Below, one piece after another: positions 9,992-20,087 of a stretch of DNA of 64,000 bases (position 1 is the stretch's first letter; the number at the start of each line of letters is the position of its first letter). Location: NCBI RefSeq assembly GCF_900114645.1, contig NZ_FOTR01000006.1, forward strand, positions 1-64,000, in the 5' to 3' direction. Source of the stretch: Gracilibacillus orientalis (GTDB lineage Bacteria > Bacillota > Bacilli > Bacillales > Amphibacillaceae). The notes below the pieces were generated by a model that saw only the letters and a program-made list of their open reading frames with translations, did not search any database and was not told the origin of the DNA. Made by a program: the position numbers and the translations under genes.

Positions 9992-10019
9992 TCACCTATT
10001 GGACTATTATGAAGCACAT

Positions 10020-10706
10020 TTAATGAGGTGAAGCATCTAAAGCTTGTTTTGCCGCACGTTGTTCTGCTTCTTTTTTCGTCCGACCTACTCCTTTTCCAGC
10101 TGTTTTACCATTTATCGTAACAACAGAGAAAAATTCACGGTCATGTGCAGGACCTTTCTCATCTACAATGCTGTATTCCACTAATTTATTTTTGTGTTGC
10201 TGCACTGTTTCCTGCAGTTGACTTTTGTAATCCATCGTATGCGAAAAAGCACCGATTGTAATCTCTGGGTATACATACTTTCTCAAAAAGGTAATAACTT
10301 GATCGTACCCTTGATCTAAGTATAATGCACCAATGAAGGCTTCAAACACATCTGCTAGTAATGCCGGGCGATCACGACCGCCAGTCATTTCTTCGCCCTT
10401 ACCTAGTAAAACGTATTTACTGAAATCAAGTGTCTCTGCAAACCTAACTAAAGCAGGTTCACACACAATAGAAGCTCTCAGTTTCGTTAAATCACCTTCC
10501 TCTAGTTCATCATATTTTCGATAGAGGTATTGAGAGACTCCCAACTCTAGAACTGCATCACCTAAAAATTCTAACCTTTCATTATCCAGTAGATTCTTTT
10601 TCCGGTGCTCATTCACATAAGATGAATGAGTAAAGGCTTGCTTTAATAATTTTTCGTTGTCAAACAAAATACTTAACTTTTCTTGAAGCTCTTTAAAATC
10701 TGACAC
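10020..10706 (-). CDS. rnc: Ribonuclease III
   Basis: A 228-residue double-strand-specific endoribonuclease that matures rRNA and degrades duplex RNA. The nuclease domain carries the signature [13 protein letters not shown] and the acidic pair around [16 protein letters not shown]; a dsRNA-binding domain follows (residues about 155-225, ending [14 protein letters not shown]). I chose the GTG at 10,706 because AGGTG lies six bases upstream; a GTG at 10,715 in the same frame is too close to that site. Terminators lie on both sides, so it appears to be transcribed apart from acpP and smc. Confidence 0.95.
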   Translation of the reverse strand: MSDFKELQEKLSILFDNEKLLKQAFTHSSYVNEHRKKNLLDNERLEFLGDAVLELGVSQYLYRKYDELEEGDLTKLRASIVCEPALVRFAETLDFSKYVLLGKGEEMTGGRDRPALLADVFEAFIGALYLDQGYDQVITFLRKYVYPEITIGAFSHTMDYKSQLQETVQQHKNKLVEYSIVDEKGPAHDREFFSVVTINGKTAGKGVGRTKKEAEQRAAKQALDASPH

Positions 10707-11043
10707 ATTCTTCACCTACCAACATGAAATCAATCATTGTCATTATTATAAAGGAAACAAAGCATATCGCCAACCCTAATTCTAAAGGTTTTAATTGTCA
10801 TACAGTATAGAAAAAGTTCAAGTGTATAGTCACTGCTCTCTGAATGACATCATGCCTGGTTCAAACGAAGCTCTTCGATATTCTATTCTTTGTCCCGAAA
10901 AACTTCCATGCTGTCCCCCATTTACATTAAGACACTCCCATTTGTTCAGTTCTTACTTTTCATAAAAGGACAAACCCGTTTCATTATGATTGAAACGGGT
11001 TAATCTCTTTTAGAATGTGCACTTATTACTTGTTTTTACAGTT
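10707..11043. other. Intergenic region between rnc and acpP
   Basis: About 270 bases between the rnc start and the acpP terminator hold no convincing gene. Any rnc promoter should be here, because the acpP terminator blocks read-through, but I see no clear -35/-10 pair. Confidence 0.5.
10973..11001 (-). terminator. Intrinsic terminator after acpP
   Basis: Stem AACCCGTTTCA / TGAAACGGGTT with a seven-base loop, downstream of acpP. The following T-run is interrupted (TTGTCCTTTTA), so termination may be partial. It is almost a copy of the rnc terminator. Confidence 0.7.
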
Positions 11044-11277
11044 CTATTGGTTGCTGTCTATGTAAGTTACAGCATCACCTACTGTAGCAATTTTTTCTGC
11101 ATCTTCATCAGCAATTTCTAAGTCGAACTCGTCTTCTAATTCCATTACAAGTTCTACAACATCAAGAGAATCAGCTTCCAAATCATCTTTAAATGATGCT
11201 TCAAGTGTAACTTTATCTTCGTCTACATCAAGACGATCGACAACGATTTGCTTTACTTTTTCAAAAGTCTCGGACAT
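11044..11277 (-). CDS. acpP: Acyl carrier protein
   Basis: A 77-residue acidic protein with the phosphopantetheine attachment motif [14 protein letters not shown] (Ser in ADSLD). It carries the growing acyl chain in type II fatty-acid synthesis. I set the start at the ATG at 11,277, eight bases after AAGGAGG; an in-frame GTG three codons earlier overlaps that site. It is the last gene of the fapR-plsX-fabD-fabG-acpP operon and matches the B. subtilis AcpA length. Confidence 0.98.
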   Translation of the reverse strand: MSETFEKVKQIVVDRLDVDEDKVTLEASFKDDLEADSLDVVELVMELEDEFDLEIADEDAEKIATVGDAVTYIDSNQ

Positions 11278-11312
11278 TTCCGTCACCTCCTTTCAAAGGA
11301 TATGTAACCATA

Positions 11313-12053
11313 TTACATAACCATACCTCCGTCAACTGGAATCGTTTGTCCAGTAACGTAGTTAGCTTGTTCAGAAGCTAAGAATAAAGCAACATTCGCT
11401 ACATCTTCCGCTTTTCCTAATTTATTTAATGGAATTAATGCTAGCATTTGCTCTTGCTGTTCTTCTGTAAGTTTATTCGTCATATCTGTTGCAATAAAGC
11501 CAGGCGCAATAGCATTGACTAAAATATTTCTCGCTGCTAATTCTTTCGCAGTTGTTTTAGTTAAACCAATCACCCCTGCTTTAGCCGAGACATAATTTGC
11601 CTGCCCAGCGTTCCCGCTAATACCGACCACAGATGATACATTAATAATCCGTCCGCTTTTTTGTTTCATCATTTGTCGGGTCACAGCTTTGGTACATAAG
11701 AATACACCTTTTAAGTTAATGTCAATGACATCATCAAAATCCGCTTCACTCATTCGCATCAATAAATTATCTTTTGTAATACCTGCATTATTCACTAAAA
11801 TATCGAGGCTTCCAAAGGTTTTCGTTATTTCTTTCACCATAGCTTTTACATCATTTTCGTCACTGACATTCGCTTTGATCTTGATCGCTTCTCCACCATC
11901 AGCAATGATTTTATCTACTACTTCTTGAGCTTTATCTTCACTTCCAGAGTAGTTTACCACTACTTTTGCACCTTTACTAGAAAAAGTTAAAGCAATTTCA
12001 CGTCCAATGCCCCTTGAAGCACCTGTTATCAGTGCTACTTGATCCTTCAACAT
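11313..12053 (-). CDS. fabG: 3-oxoacyl-[acyl-carrier-protein] reductase FabG
   Basis: A 246-residue short-chain dehydrogenase that reduces 3-oxoacyl-ACP with NADPH in the elongation cycle. It has the nucleotide motif TGASRGIG near the N-terminus, NNAG, the catalytic Ser of NVSSVVG and the YVSAK Tyr/Lys pair. The ATG at 12,053 follows AAGGAGG by seven bases, so the seven extra upstream codons in frame are not used. It starts two bases after the fabD stop codon. Confidence 0.97.
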   Translation of the reverse strand: MLKDQVALITGASRGIGREIALTFSSKGAKVVVNYSGSEDKAQEVVDKIIADGGEAIKIKANVSDENDVKAMVKEITKTFGSLDILVNNAGITKDNLLMRMSEADFDDVIDINLKGVFLCTKAVTRQMMKQKSGRIINVSSVVGISGNAGQANYVSAKAGVIGLTKTTAKELAARNILVNAIAPGFIATDMTNKLTEEQQEQMLALIPLNKLGKAEDVANVALFLASEQANYVTGQTIPVDGGMVM

Positions 12054-12055
12054 GA

Positions 12056-13000
12056 TTAATCCTCCTTCATCCATTCCATAAATTCAGTTAATGTTGTTGC
12101 ATCTTGAACAGTAAAAGTTTTCGCTCTACGGTTTATTTTTTTTACGAGACCTGTTAACACTTTTCCGCTGCCCACTTCTACAATCGCATCAAGTGACTCA
12201 TCCAATAACTGTTCGATAATTTCTTCAAATCGTACAGGAGAATATAATTGTTCTACTAATAATTGTTTGATTTGTTCTTTTTCTATTACTTTCTCTGCCG
12301 TTACATTTGCATAAACAGGAATTTCTGCGTCAGACCAATTGATATTATGTACTAATTGTTGGAACTCTTCCGCTGCTGGTTTCATTAAACTAGAGTGAAA
12401 TGGCCCACTGACAGGCAATGGTAATACTCGCTTTGCACCTGCTGATTTTAGTTGATCTACAGCTGTATCTATTGCTGATTTTGCACCAGATATGACGATT
12501 TGCCCCGGACAGTTGAGGTTAGCAATTTCAATGATGTCATCAACTTGTTCACTAATATTCTGCAGTTCTTTACTTAATGTTACTTGATCCATTCCTAACA
12601 CAGCTGCCATAGAGCCTTTTCCTTCAGGATAGGCACTTTCCATTAGTTTGCCTCTTTGGTGAACTAATGAAACAGCATCAGAAAAAGAGACTGCATTAGC
12701 TGTGACAAGTGCACTATATTCACCAAGGCTATGACCACTTGTAACAGATGGTGTAATACCATTTTCCTCTAAAATTTTAGTAATGGCCGTACTAACTGAC
12801 AACAAGGCTGGTTGAGTATTTTCTGTTTTCGTCAATTCATCTTTAGGGCCTTCAAACATAATAGACGTTAAGTCATAACCCAGTCGTTCATTAGCCGTAT
12901 CAAAAAGTTCTCTTACTTGTTGATACTCTTCATATAAGTCCTTCCCCATTTCGACTACTTGTGATCCTTGACCAGGATAAACAAAAGCGACCTTCTTCAC
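12056..13000 (-). CDS. fabD: Malonyl-CoA:ACP transacylase FabD
   Basis: A 314-residue acyltransferase that loads malonate onto ACP to begin each elongation cycle. The active-site serine is in [10 protein letters not shown] (about residue 90), with the oxyanion glutamine in YPGQGSQ at the N-terminus and a catalytic His in [10 protein letters not shown]. It lies three bases after plsX and two bases before fabG, so the operon is tightly packed. Confidence 0.97.
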   Translation of the reverse strand: MKKVAFVYPGQGSQVVEMGKDLYEEYQQVRELFDTANERLGYDLTSIMFEGPKDELTKTENTQPALLSVSTAITKILEENGITPSVTSGHSLGEYSALVTANAVSFSDAVSLVHQRGKLMESAYPEGKGSMAAVLGMDQVTLSKELQNISEQVDDIIEIANLNCPGQIVISGAKSAIDTAVDQLKSAGAKRVLPLPVSGPFHSSLMKPAAEEFQQLVHNINWSDAEIPVYANVTAEKVIEKEQIKQLLVEQLYSPVRFEEIIEQLLDESLDAIVEVGSGKVLTGLVKKINRRAKTFTVQDATTLTEFMEWMKED

Positions 13001-13003
13001 GAT

Positions 13004-14008
13004 TTATTCCTCCTCCGTAGCAGCTTGCAATGTTTTTATCTCTGCTTCTATCTTTCCTACTACATCTTTTTCCACAATATTTTTTGTTTGTTGGATTGCA
13101 CTAAAAATGGCTTGTTGATTGGATGAACCGTGTGCTTTGATAACTGGAGCAGCCAGTCCAAATAAAGCAGCCCCACCATACTCTGAATAATCTAATTTAT
13201 CCTTTAAGCCTTTTAAGTCTTTTTTCACTAGGGCGGCAGCAATTTTTGTTTTGGTATTGGTCATAAATGTGTCTTTAATCATCGAGAACATGGTCAAAGC
13301 TGTTCCTTCAACCGTTTTTAACGCAATATTTCCACTAAATCCATCCGTAACAACAACATCTGCTACACCATTTAACAGATCTCTTGCCTCGACATTCCCG
13401 ATAAAGTTTATCGGTAGCTGCTGTAACAACTCAAATGCTTTTTTCGTTAAGTCATTCCCTTTACCTTCCTCTGTTCCAACATTCAAAAGGCCAACACGAG
13501 GGTTCTTTACCTGACGAACTTTTTCCATGTAAATGGATCCCATTAATCCATATTGCTGAAGGTGTTGGGCTTTTGCTTCAACATTGGCTCCTACATCCAG
13601 CAATAGGAACCCATTGCCACTAACTGTTGGAAGTGTCGGACTTAAGGCCGGGCGATCTATACCTTTGATCCTACCGACAACAAACAACCCTGCACTCATT
13701 AAAGCCCCAGTATTACCTGCAGAAATACAGGCATCTGCTCTTCCAGATTTCACTTCATTTGCCATGAGTACTAACGAAGCATTTTTTTTGCGGCGAACAG
13801 CTTTTACTGGTTCATCATCACTAGTAATCTTCTCGTCTGTATGAATAATTTCAATAGAATTATGGTTATCAGTATATGGAATTATCTTATTTTCATCACC
13901 GATTAACGTAATTTTCAGATCATCAAAATGATTAACAGCTTTTAATGCCCCTAAGACAATTTCCTTCGGTGCGTGGTCACCACCCATAGCATCGATTGCT
14001 ATTTTCAT
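13004..14008 (-). CDS. plsX: Phosphate acyltransferase PlsX
   Basis: A 334-residue enzyme that turns acyl-ACP into acyl-phosphate, the donor for PlsY in phospholipid synthesis. It opens with [14 protein letters not shown], typical of PlsX, and has conserved DVGANV and VTDGFSGN segments. It is a peripheral membrane protein. The start overlaps the fapR stop codon by four bases, suggesting translational coupling between regulator and enzyme. Confidence 0.97.
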   Translation of the reverse strand: MKIAIDAMGGDHAPKEIVLGALKAVNHFDDLKITLIGDENKIIPYTDNHNSIEIIHTDEKITSDDEPVKAVRRKKNASLVLMANEVKSGRADACISAGNTGALMSAGLFVVGRIKGIDRPALSPTLPTVSGNGFLLLDVGANVEAKAQHLQQYGLMGSIYMEKVRQVKNPRVGLLNVGTEEGKGNDLTKKAFELLQQLPINFIGNVEARDLLNGVADVVVTDGFSGNIALKTVEGTALTMFSMIKDTFMTNTKTKIAAALVKKDLKGLKDKLDYSEYGGAALFGLAAPVIKAHGSSNQQAIFSAIQQTKNIVEKDVVGKIEAEIKTLQAATEEE

Positions 14009-14586
14009 GATTCGTTCCCTTCCTTCTCTTGATTCGATCGAAACATTGCAAAAACTCCTGAAAAAACCGTTTCGTTATCTACATAGCTATGCACTTCTAC
14101 TACCGTACGATTGGTTTTTTCAGTACCTGCTACACTAGCTTTTGCGATAACACGTTCTCCCTCTACTACTTGACGGGTAAACTTAATAGATGCATTTGCT
14201 GTTAGTGCTAGTTCATCATTGATAACAGCAACAGCAAGGGAGTTTGCCTGTGCAAATAAATGATGACCTCGCGCAATATTATTTCGTGAAAAAACATGCT
14301 CTGCAGTAATATCCAAGATGGAAATAGCACGTCTATCTAACTCTAAGTCAATAATTTCACCGATAACCTCATCAATTGGCAGTGCCTTAACAGTTTCATT
14401 CCAATTATTCGTTGCGACCGATTTAATTCGTTCGCGTAACTCCGGAATATTTAACTCCATCCGATCTAAGCGTATCGTCTGTATGCTGACATCAAATATT
14501 TTTGCTAGTGCATCATCAGTGATAAAAGGTTTTGCTTCGATTGTTTCTTTTAAAGTTGACTGCCGATCTTTTTTATTTCTTTTCAT
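14005..14586 (-). CDS. fapR: Fatty-acid and phospholipid biosynthesis repressor FapR
   Basis: A 193-residue malonyl-CoA-responsive repressor. The N-terminal helix-turn-helix (residues 1-45, with [20 protein letters not shown]) is followed by a hot-dog ligand domain (about 80-190, with [17 protein letters not shown]). It represses fatty-acid genes until malonyl-CoA releases it. The start at 14,586 gives the family N-terminus MKRNKKDRQ; ten further upstream codons have no ribosome binding site. An operator for its own control lies just upstream. Confidence 0.97.
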   Translation of the reverse strand: MKRNKKDRQSTLKETIEAKPFITDDALAKIFDVSIQTIRLDRMELNIPELRERIKSVATNNWNETVKALPIDEVIGEIIDLELDRRAISILDITAEHVFSRNNIARGHHLFAQANSLAVAVINDELALTANASIKFTRQVVEGERVIAKASVAGTEKTNRTVVEVHSYVDNETVFSGVFAMFRSNQEKEGNES

Positions 14587-14630
14587 GAATTCCACCGTCC
14601 ATCTGCAAGTCATCATCCATAAATATAAAA

Positions 14631-14681
14631 ATTATGACTAGGTACTAATAGTAATATATAATACCATTAAAAATTATGCAA
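14631..14681 (-). promoter_or_regulatory. fapR promoter with FapR operator
   Basis: On the minus strand TTGCAT (14,681-14,676), a 17-base spacer and TATATT (14,658-14,653) form a sigma-A promoter. It is followed directly by the imperfect palindrome TTAGTACCTAGTCATAAT (14,648-14,631), which matches the known FapR box. The box covers the expected transcription start, so FapR should autoregulate the whole operon. The promoter's -35 begins within the last few bases of recG's surroundings, only about seven bases from its stop codon. Confidence 0.85.
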
Positions 14682-14687
14682 GTGAAT

Positions 14688-16721
14688 CTAATTTAATAAT
14701 CGCTGATCAATTTCAATTTGAGAAAGCAAGTACTTAATTAATTCCTGGAACTCGGAATCTTTCCATAATTCATTTTCAACAATATCTACTGCGTCAGCTC
14801 TAGCTGTTTCTAATGCTCGATAATCATGAACCAAATCCGCTAATTTAAATTCTGGCATCCCACTTTGTTTGACCCCAAATAAATCACCAGGTCCTCGAAG
14901 TTCTAAGTCTCGTTCTGCCAAAACAAATCCATCGATTGTTTCGGTCATAATTCGCATACGTTCCTTTCCCGTTTCACCTTTAGGATCTGCTACTAAAATA
15001 CAATAACTTTGCTTATCACCTCTTCCGACACGTCCTCTTAATTGATGAAGTTGTGACAAACCAAAGCGATCTGCATCTTGAATCATCATCACCGTGGCAT
15101 TCGGGACATCGACCCCTACTTCTACTACTGTCGTTGAAACTAATATTTGGACCTTATTCTCAGTAAAATCATTCATCACTTGTTCTTTTTCTTCTGTTGT
15201 TAACCTACCATGCATAAGCCCAACTGTTGCTTTATCTTGTAAAATTGCTTGTAATTGATTATATAAATCCAGTGCATTCTGAATATCTAATTTATCTGAT
15301 TCCTCAATTAACGGACAGATAATATATGCTTGAGAACCTTGCTTTATTTCCTTATACACAAAATTCACGGTTCTTTCGAACATGTTATGCTTGACCCAAA
15401 ATGTTTCAATCGGCTTCCTACCTTTAGGCATTTCATCAATTTTGGAAACATCCATATCCCCAAAAGCGGTAATAGACAAAGTTCTTGGTATTGGAGTTGC
15501 TGTCATAAATAAAATATCTGCTAAAATTCCTTTTTCACGTAGTGTGTTACGTTGTTGGACACCAAACCGATGTTGTTCATCGATAATGACAAAACTTAAA
15601 TTCTGAAAATTAACATCATCTTGAATGAGTGCATGCGTACCTATCACGACATTACATGTTCCGTTTTCAATTTCTATTAGCTTTTCTTTTCTTTTTTTGC
15701 CTTTTATTGATCCAGTTAATCGATGGACCTTTACATCATCCGGTAATAACTGTTTTAATGATTCCTCATGTTGTTCCGCTAAAATCTCTGTTGGTACCAT
15801 TAATGCAACCTGTTTGCCAGCAGTAACTACACCATAAAGACTAATAACAGCTACAGCAGTCTTACCTGAACCTACGTCCCCTTGTAACAACCGATTCATT
15901 CGATATGGGGATTGTAAGTCCTTAAAAATTTCTGCTAATGATTTTTTTTGAGCAGAAGTTAATGTAAAAGGAAACTGTTCCATTAATTGTTTTACTTTAT
16001 CCAGGCTAATTTCTTTTGCATTACCTTCTGTAGCTTCCCGGTTTCTTTTTCGATAAAGCTGCATTTTTATTTGAAACAGTAATAATTCTTCATAGATAAA
16101 ACGTCTCTTGGCATGTTTTAATTGTTGAAAAGACGAAGGGAAATGAATGTTTTCCAACCCTTCCGTTCTATTCGGTAATTTATAATTTTCTAAGTAAGAA
16201 GCCGGGATAATTTCAGTAATTTGATCACGGAAGGAAGACAATCCATTCTCCAATATTTTTTGGAATTGGGCATTTTTAATATCTCCTTTGGAAGAGTAAA
16301 TCGGAGTAATAGGGTTTGAGCCATCTATTGTGCCCTTTTTATAATTATCAATCGTTATTTGTAATCGGTGCTGATCCCATTTACCGTTTACCGATATTTT
16401 CTCTCCTGGAATAAAATGCTTTTTGGCAAAGGCACGATTAAAGAGGACGCCTTTTACAACTGCTCCATCTACACGTAAAGAAACAACCATCCGTGATTTT
16501 TTTCTTTGATAAAATTGTACGGTTGGCTCGTGGATGACTTCACCAACTATCGTCACTTTTTCATTATGTATTAGTTCATGAAGCGGTTTTTGTTCATAAT
16601 GGTCATACCGATTTGGAAAGTAATATAGCAGATCTTGAACAGTTTGGATGCCAATTTGCTCTAAATTTTCGGCAAGTTTAGGTCCAACACCATTCACTTC
16701 TTGAACAGAAATATTATTCAT
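14688..16721 (-). CDS. recG: ATP-dependent DNA helicase RecG
   Basis: A 677-residue helicase that reverses stalled replication forks and drives branch migration. An N-terminal wedge/OB domain (about 1-240) precedes the motor with Walker A GDVGSGKTAVA, the DEQH box (IIDEQHRFGVQQR), TATPIPRT and the motif VI region QLRGRVGRGDK. The ATG at 16,721 is preferred to a GTG three codons upstream because spacing to AAGAGAG is better. It follows fakA, as in B. subtilis once sdaAB-sdaAA are removed. Confidence 0.97.
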   Translation of the reverse strand: MNNISVQEVNGVGPKLAENLEQIGIQTVQDLLYYFPNRYDHYEQKPLHELIHNEKVTIVGEVIHEPTVQFYQRKKSRMVVSLRVDGAVVKGVLFNRAFAKKHFIPGEKISVNGKWDQHRLQITIDNYKKGTIDGSNPITPIYSSKGDIKNAQFQKILENGLSSFRDQITEIIPASYLENYKLPNRTEGLENIHFPSSFQQLKHAKRRFIYEELLLFQIKMQLYRKRNREATEGNAKEISLDKVKQLMEQFPFTLTSAQKKSLAEIFKDLQSPYRMNRLLQGDVGSGKTAVAVISLYGVVTAGKQVALMVPTEILAEQHEESLKQLLPDDVKVHRLTGSIKGKKRKEKLIEIENGTCNVVIGTHALIQDDVNFQNLSFVIIDEQHRFGVQQRNTLREKGILADILFMTATPIPRTLSITAFGDMDVSKIDEMPKGRKPIETFWVKHNMFERTVNFVYKEIKQGSQAYIICPLIEESDKLDIQNALDLYNQLQAILQDKATVGLMHGRLTTEEKEQVMNDFTENKVQILVSTTVVEVGVDVPNATVMMIQDADRFGLSQLHQLRGRVGRGDKQSYCILVADPKGETGKERMRIMTETIDGFVLAERDLELRGPGDLFGVKQSGMPEFKLADLVHDYRALETARADAVDIVENELWKDSEFQELIKYLLSQIEIDQRLLN

Positions 16722-16799
16722 TTTACTCACACTCTCTTAATTCAATTATAGAATACGAACATAACTAGCATACAAGGCAAAGTCGACCCGTACCTTTTC

Positions 16800-17045
16800 A
16801 CCCGATTCCTAGAATATACAAACTGCAAACTAGTGAAAATGTCTGTAGTGAAGTAGCCTTCCATTCTTTCTTGTAGAGAGTGGTATATCACCGCTTCGGC
16901 ATAATACTGCGCTTTTGCCCTTGGGTAAAAGCGCAGTATTTTTTCCGTAGCGTTGGACTAGCACTCATCTCCAACAAAATGGGAGGAAGAAACACAACGT
17001 TTACGTAGCAGTTTATGTTTTTTTGTGCTCTCATTGATATTCTTT
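16800..17045. repeat. Dispersed intergenic repeat, family 1, copy C (diverged)
   Basis: Non-coding sequence between recG and fakA. It shares TTTTGCCCTTGGGTAAAAGCG, then AGTAT, CCGTAGCGTTG and GTAGCAGTTTATG with TTTTTTGTGCTCT, with copies A and B. It also contains an internal inverted pair (AATACTGCGCTTTTGCCC against GGGTAAAAGCGCAGTATT), so it could fold into a long hairpin. Confidence 0.7.
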
Positions 17046-17056
17046 GCTTTCATGGA

Positions 17057-17088
17057 TAAAAAGCTCTATCGCCTTGGATAGAGCTTTT
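17057..17088 (-). terminator. Intrinsic terminator after fakA
   Basis: Stem AAAAGCTCTATC / GGATAGAGCTTTT with a short loop, starting a few bases past the fakA stop codon. It separates yloU-fakA from recG. Confidence 0.85.
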
Positions 17089-17092
17089 GGTT

Positions 17093-18754
17093 TTATTCAA
17101 TAGAAAATATATAAGAATAGATCGGTTGTCTCCCATTATGAACTTCTACTTCTATATCTTCAAAATTCTCCTCTATAAAAGCAATGATTTCACTTTCTTC
17201 TTGATCAGATGTTTCTTCTCCACGAATAACAGTGACAATCTCATCTTCTTCTGCATTAATCAGTTCTGTTAATAATTCCTTAATAACGGTCATTTGATCA
17301 GCATTAGTTACTTTAATTTTCCCATCTGCAAGACCCATATAATGACCATTTTCTATCGTCATTCCGTCTATTTGTGTATCACGAACTGCATAGGTTACTT
17401 GACCAGTTTTTACTTCCTGGCTTGCATCAGTCATCGATTCTTTATTATCTTCTAAACTTGCTTCAGGATTATACGTTAACATGGCTGACATCCCCTGTGG
17501 AATTGTTTTCGTCGGCACAACTGCAACGTTAACCTCTGCTAATTCTGCCGCCTGTTCAGCAGCCATCACAATATTTTTGTTATTAGGTAAAATAATTACA
17601 TTTTCGGCATTTGCTTCATCTACAGCATTCGCTAAATCCTGTGTACTTGGATTCATTGTTTGACCACCTTGAATCACAACGGTTGCTCCTAGGCTTTTAA
17701 ATAATTCCGCTAGGCCGTCTCCCATTGCAACTGTCACAACTCCGAAAGGTTGTTTCGCTTTTGGCTTCTCCTCATTCTGATCAACAATGTTGGAATGTTG
17801 TTCTCTCATGTTTTCTACTTTTAAATTAATAAAGCTACCAAAACGTTGACCTAAATTGAAAATATCACCAGGGTATTCCGCATGAATATGAACTTTGACA
17901 ATTTCGTCATCTGATACAACTAATAATGAGTCACCATGCTGGCTTAATTCTTCTCTAAAAGTTTCTTCATCATAGGGATGATCTTTCAGTTTATCGTCCT
18001 CAAAACGGACCATGAATTCCGTACAGTAACCATACTCAATTTCATCGGTACTCATATAGTCTTGTGCCAGTTTGTGATGTTCTGCACTGACAAGATCATC
18101 TAAATCCATTGTGTCTTGAGAGGATTCAGGTAGTTCCTCTCCTTTTAACGCTGCTAAAAATCCTTCATAGATAACGACTAATCCTTGTCCACCGCTATCT
18201 ACTACTCCAACTTCTTTAAGTACTGGTAAAAGCTCCGGTGTTCTTTTTAAAGATTTTTTGGCTGCTTTTACTACTTGTTCCATAAAAGCAATAATATCCT
18301 GCTCTTCTTCTGCAATTGACTTTGCTTCAGCTGCTGTGTCTTTTGCAACAGTAAGAATTGTCCCTTCTACAGGTTTCATGACTGCTTTATATGCAGTATT
18401 CACACCGCTGTCAAGTGCTGTGACAAAACTTGCTATATCCAAACTAGTTTTACCTTCTAATCCTTTGGCAAAACCTCTGAATAATTGTGATAAGATAACA
18501 CCTGAATTACCTCTTGCTCCCATTAGCAATCCTTTGGCAAATGCATTAGCTACTACTGCGACACTTTCATGATTTGCTTTTTTTACTTCACTTGCACCTG
18601 AGGTAATCGATAAATTCATATTTGTCCCTGTGTCCCCATCAGGTACTGGAAAGACATTTAAGGCATCTATTTTTTCTGCATTATTTGCTAAACTGTGCGC
18701 ACCAGCTAACACCATATTAGCAAACAATGCACCATCTATATTTTTTTGCGTCAC
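17093..18754 (-). CDS. fakA: Fatty acid kinase subunit FakA (YloV, DhaL domain)
   Basis: A 553-residue protein. The N-terminal DhaL-type kinase domain has the Mg-ATP motif NVFPVPDGDTGTNM (33-46) and SGVILSQLFRG; a middle segment and a C-terminal domain bind the FakB partner. With FakB it phosphorylates exogenous fatty acids, feeding PlsX/PlsY. It follows yloU by 70 bases, the usual pairing in Firmicutes. The length fits the family. Confidence 0.95.
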   Translation of the reverse strand: MTQKNIDGALFANMVLAGAHSLANNAEKIDALNVFPVPDGDTGTNMNLSITSGASEVKKANHESVAVVANAFAKGLLMGARGNSGVILSQLFRGFAKGLEGKTSLDIASFVTALDSGVNTAYKAVMKPVEGTILTVAKDTAAEAKSIAEEEQDIIAFMEQVVKAAKKSLKRTPELLPVLKEVGVVDSGGQGLVVIYEGFLAALKGEELPESSQDTMDLDDLVSAEHHKLAQDYMSTDEIEYGYCTEFMVRFEDDKLKDHPYDEETFREELSQHGDSLLVVSDDEIVKVHIHAEYPGDIFNLGQRFGSFINLKVENMREQHSNIVDQNEEKPKAKQPFGVVTVAMGDGLAELFKSLGATVVIQGGQTMNPSTQDLANAVDEANAENVIILPNNKNIVMAAEQAAELAEVNVAVVPTKTIPQGMSAMLTYNPEASLEDNKESMTDASQEVKTGQVTYAVRDTQIDGMTIENGHYMGLADGKIKVTNADQMTVIKELLTELINAEEDEIVTVIRGEETSDQEESEIIAFIEENFEDIEVEVHNGRQPIYSYIFSIE

Positions 18755-18824
18755 TTGATTGTTCCTCCCTCTGCTCCTTTTTCCGAAATAACAAAACGTA
18801 CATTATATATCATAAAAAAATAAA

Positions 18825-19187
18825 TTAATCTTGAATCACACGTACTCCTTGAATATAAATATTGATCGATTTGATTTTTAAACCGAGCGTTTTTTCAAGA
18901 TTATATTTCACCTGTGATTGGACATTATGTGCAACTTCAGATATTTTTGTACCATAGCTTACAATGATATACATATCAATGTGCACATCTTCTTCATTTT
19001 GTCGAACAACAACACCTTTGGCGAAATTTTCTTTTCTAAGAATTTCCGCTATACCATCACGCAATTGTTTTTTGGAAGCCATACCAACAATGCCATAACA
19101 TTCGATCGCAGCACCACCAGCTATAGTTGCTATTACTTCATTGGTAATAGTTACATGACCATCTTCTCTTTTTAATTCAATTGACAT
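18825..19187 (-). CDS. yloU: Asp23/Gls24 family envelope stress protein (YloU)
   Basis: A 120-residue Asp23 (DUF322) protein with the core ITNEVIATIAGGAAIECYG, then MYIIVSYGTKISEVAHNVQ and a VNIYIQGVRV-like end (INIYIQGVRVIQD). Family members are abundant cytosolic or membrane-associated proteins tied to envelope homeostasis. The AAAGGAGGA ribosome binding site supports the ATG at 19,187. It leads fakA and is divergent from rpmB. Confidence 0.93.
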   Translation of the reverse strand: MSIELKREDGHVTITNEVIATIAGGAAIECYGIVGMASKKQLRDGIAEILRKENFAKGVVVRQNEEDVHIDMYIIVSYGTKISEVAHNVQSQVKYNLEKTLGLKIKSINIYIQGVRVIQD

Positions 19188-19330
19188 CTTTCATCCTCCT
19201 TCTTAACGAGTAAAAGAAAAAGTTCTATTCGCATTTAAACCATTTTATATTTTAGTATTGTTTTCATTACAAGAGAAATTAAGGGTATTCCATTATAGAA
19301 TGTATGAAAATCGTGTGTATGTCAAGCAAT

Positions 19331-19562
19331 TATAAGAAAAGTGCAATGTGCCCGTTTAGAAACGTAGCGACTGGAGCGAAGCAACTGAGATAAAGGAATC
19401 ACGGTGAGTTTACGAACCGATGATGACTTATCGTAGGGCGTTTCGTGAAGTCGCCTAGTTTCTGGGCGCTCGGAGCTAGACAAATCCCCTGATTTCTTAC
19501 CTTATAAGAAAAGCGCAATGTGCCCGTTTAGAAACGTAGCGATTGGACTGAATCAACTAAGA
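19331..19562 (+). repeat. Dispersed repeat, family 2: full copy plus truncated tandem copy
   Basis: A copy at 19,331-19,484 starts TTATAAGAAAAGTGCAATGT and contains GTAGCGACTGGAGCGAA, GAGATAAAGGAATCACGGTG, GGGCGTTTCGTGAAGTCGCC and GCTCGGAGCTAGAC. A second, truncated copy starts at 19,502 and ends near 19,562. The family recurs inverted at 20,088-20,168 and directly at 55,932-56,013. Similar GTAGCG..TGGAGC elements are common in low-GC Bacillaceae genomes. The sequence is non-coding and lies between yloU and the rpmB promoter. Confidence 0.8.
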
Positions 19563-19590
19563 AAAACTTGTTCCTCATTACTTTTCCAAT

Positions 19591-19620
19591 TTGAAATTGC
19601 AAAATAATAAAAACTATGAT
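19591..19620 (+). promoter_or_regulatory. Sigma-A promoter of rpmB
   Basis: TTGAAA (19,591-19,596), an 18-base spacer and TATGAT (19,615-19,620) lie 45 bases before the rpmB start. They come right after the end of the truncated family 2 repeat. Confidence 0.75.
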
Positions 19621-19665
19621 AAATTATATTAAGTATGGATTGAGTTAGTAGGAGGGAACGAAGTA

Positions 19666-19854
19666 ATGGGACGTAAATGTGTAGTAACTGGTCGTAAAAC
19701 GACTGCAGGTAATAACCGTTCACACGCTATGAATGCTAATAAGCGTAATTGGAAAGCAAACGTACAAAAAGTTAGAATCATGGTTGATGGCAAACCAAAA
19801 CGTGTGTATGTTTCTGCTCGCGCGCTTAAATCAGGCAAAGTAGAACGCGTTTAA
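19666..19854 (+). CDS. rpmB: 50S ribosomal protein L28
   Basis: A 62-residue basic protein, [20 protein letters not shown] at the start and [14 protein letters not shown] at the end, almost as in B. subtilis RpmB. L28 is a late-assembling 50S protein. A single cysteine (Cys5) means the zinc-free form. GGAGGG precedes the ATG. It is monocistronic with its own promoter and terminator, and is one of the few plus-strand genes of the core segment. Confidence 0.98.
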   Translation: MGRKCVVTGRKTTAGNNRSHAMNANKRNWKANVQKVRIMVDGKPKRVYVSARALKSGKVERV

Positions 19855-19872
19855 TTTTATAATTAAGAAGAG

Positions 19873-19903
19873 AAAAGGCTCCTATTAATAAGGAGCCTTT
19901 TTC
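19873..19903 (+). terminator. Intrinsic terminator of rpmB
   Basis: A stem of AAAAGGCTCCT / AGGAGCCTTTTT with an eight-base loop lies 18 bases after the rpmB stop codon. Confidence 0.92.
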
Positions 19904-20087
19904 GTTTATCCAGGAAGTTTTATAATATGCTGCAAGTCAACAACGTGTAAAAACTGCCACGATCTCCAGCACCCATCGACAGGCGCGATTTCCCCAAAGC
20001 CCCTACATATTAAAGAAGACTTGCCGACTAACTGTGAGTCCCTTTGATACTAGAACTGCCTGTTCGTTGTGTCCATGGGTTAAAGCC
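19904..20087. other. Non-coding stretch between rpmB terminator and inverted repeat
   Basis: About 180 bases with no reading frame of interest and a base composition richer in GC than its surroundings. It may be an extension of the adjoining inverted family 2 repeat, but I could not match it to the other copies. Confidence 0.4.
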
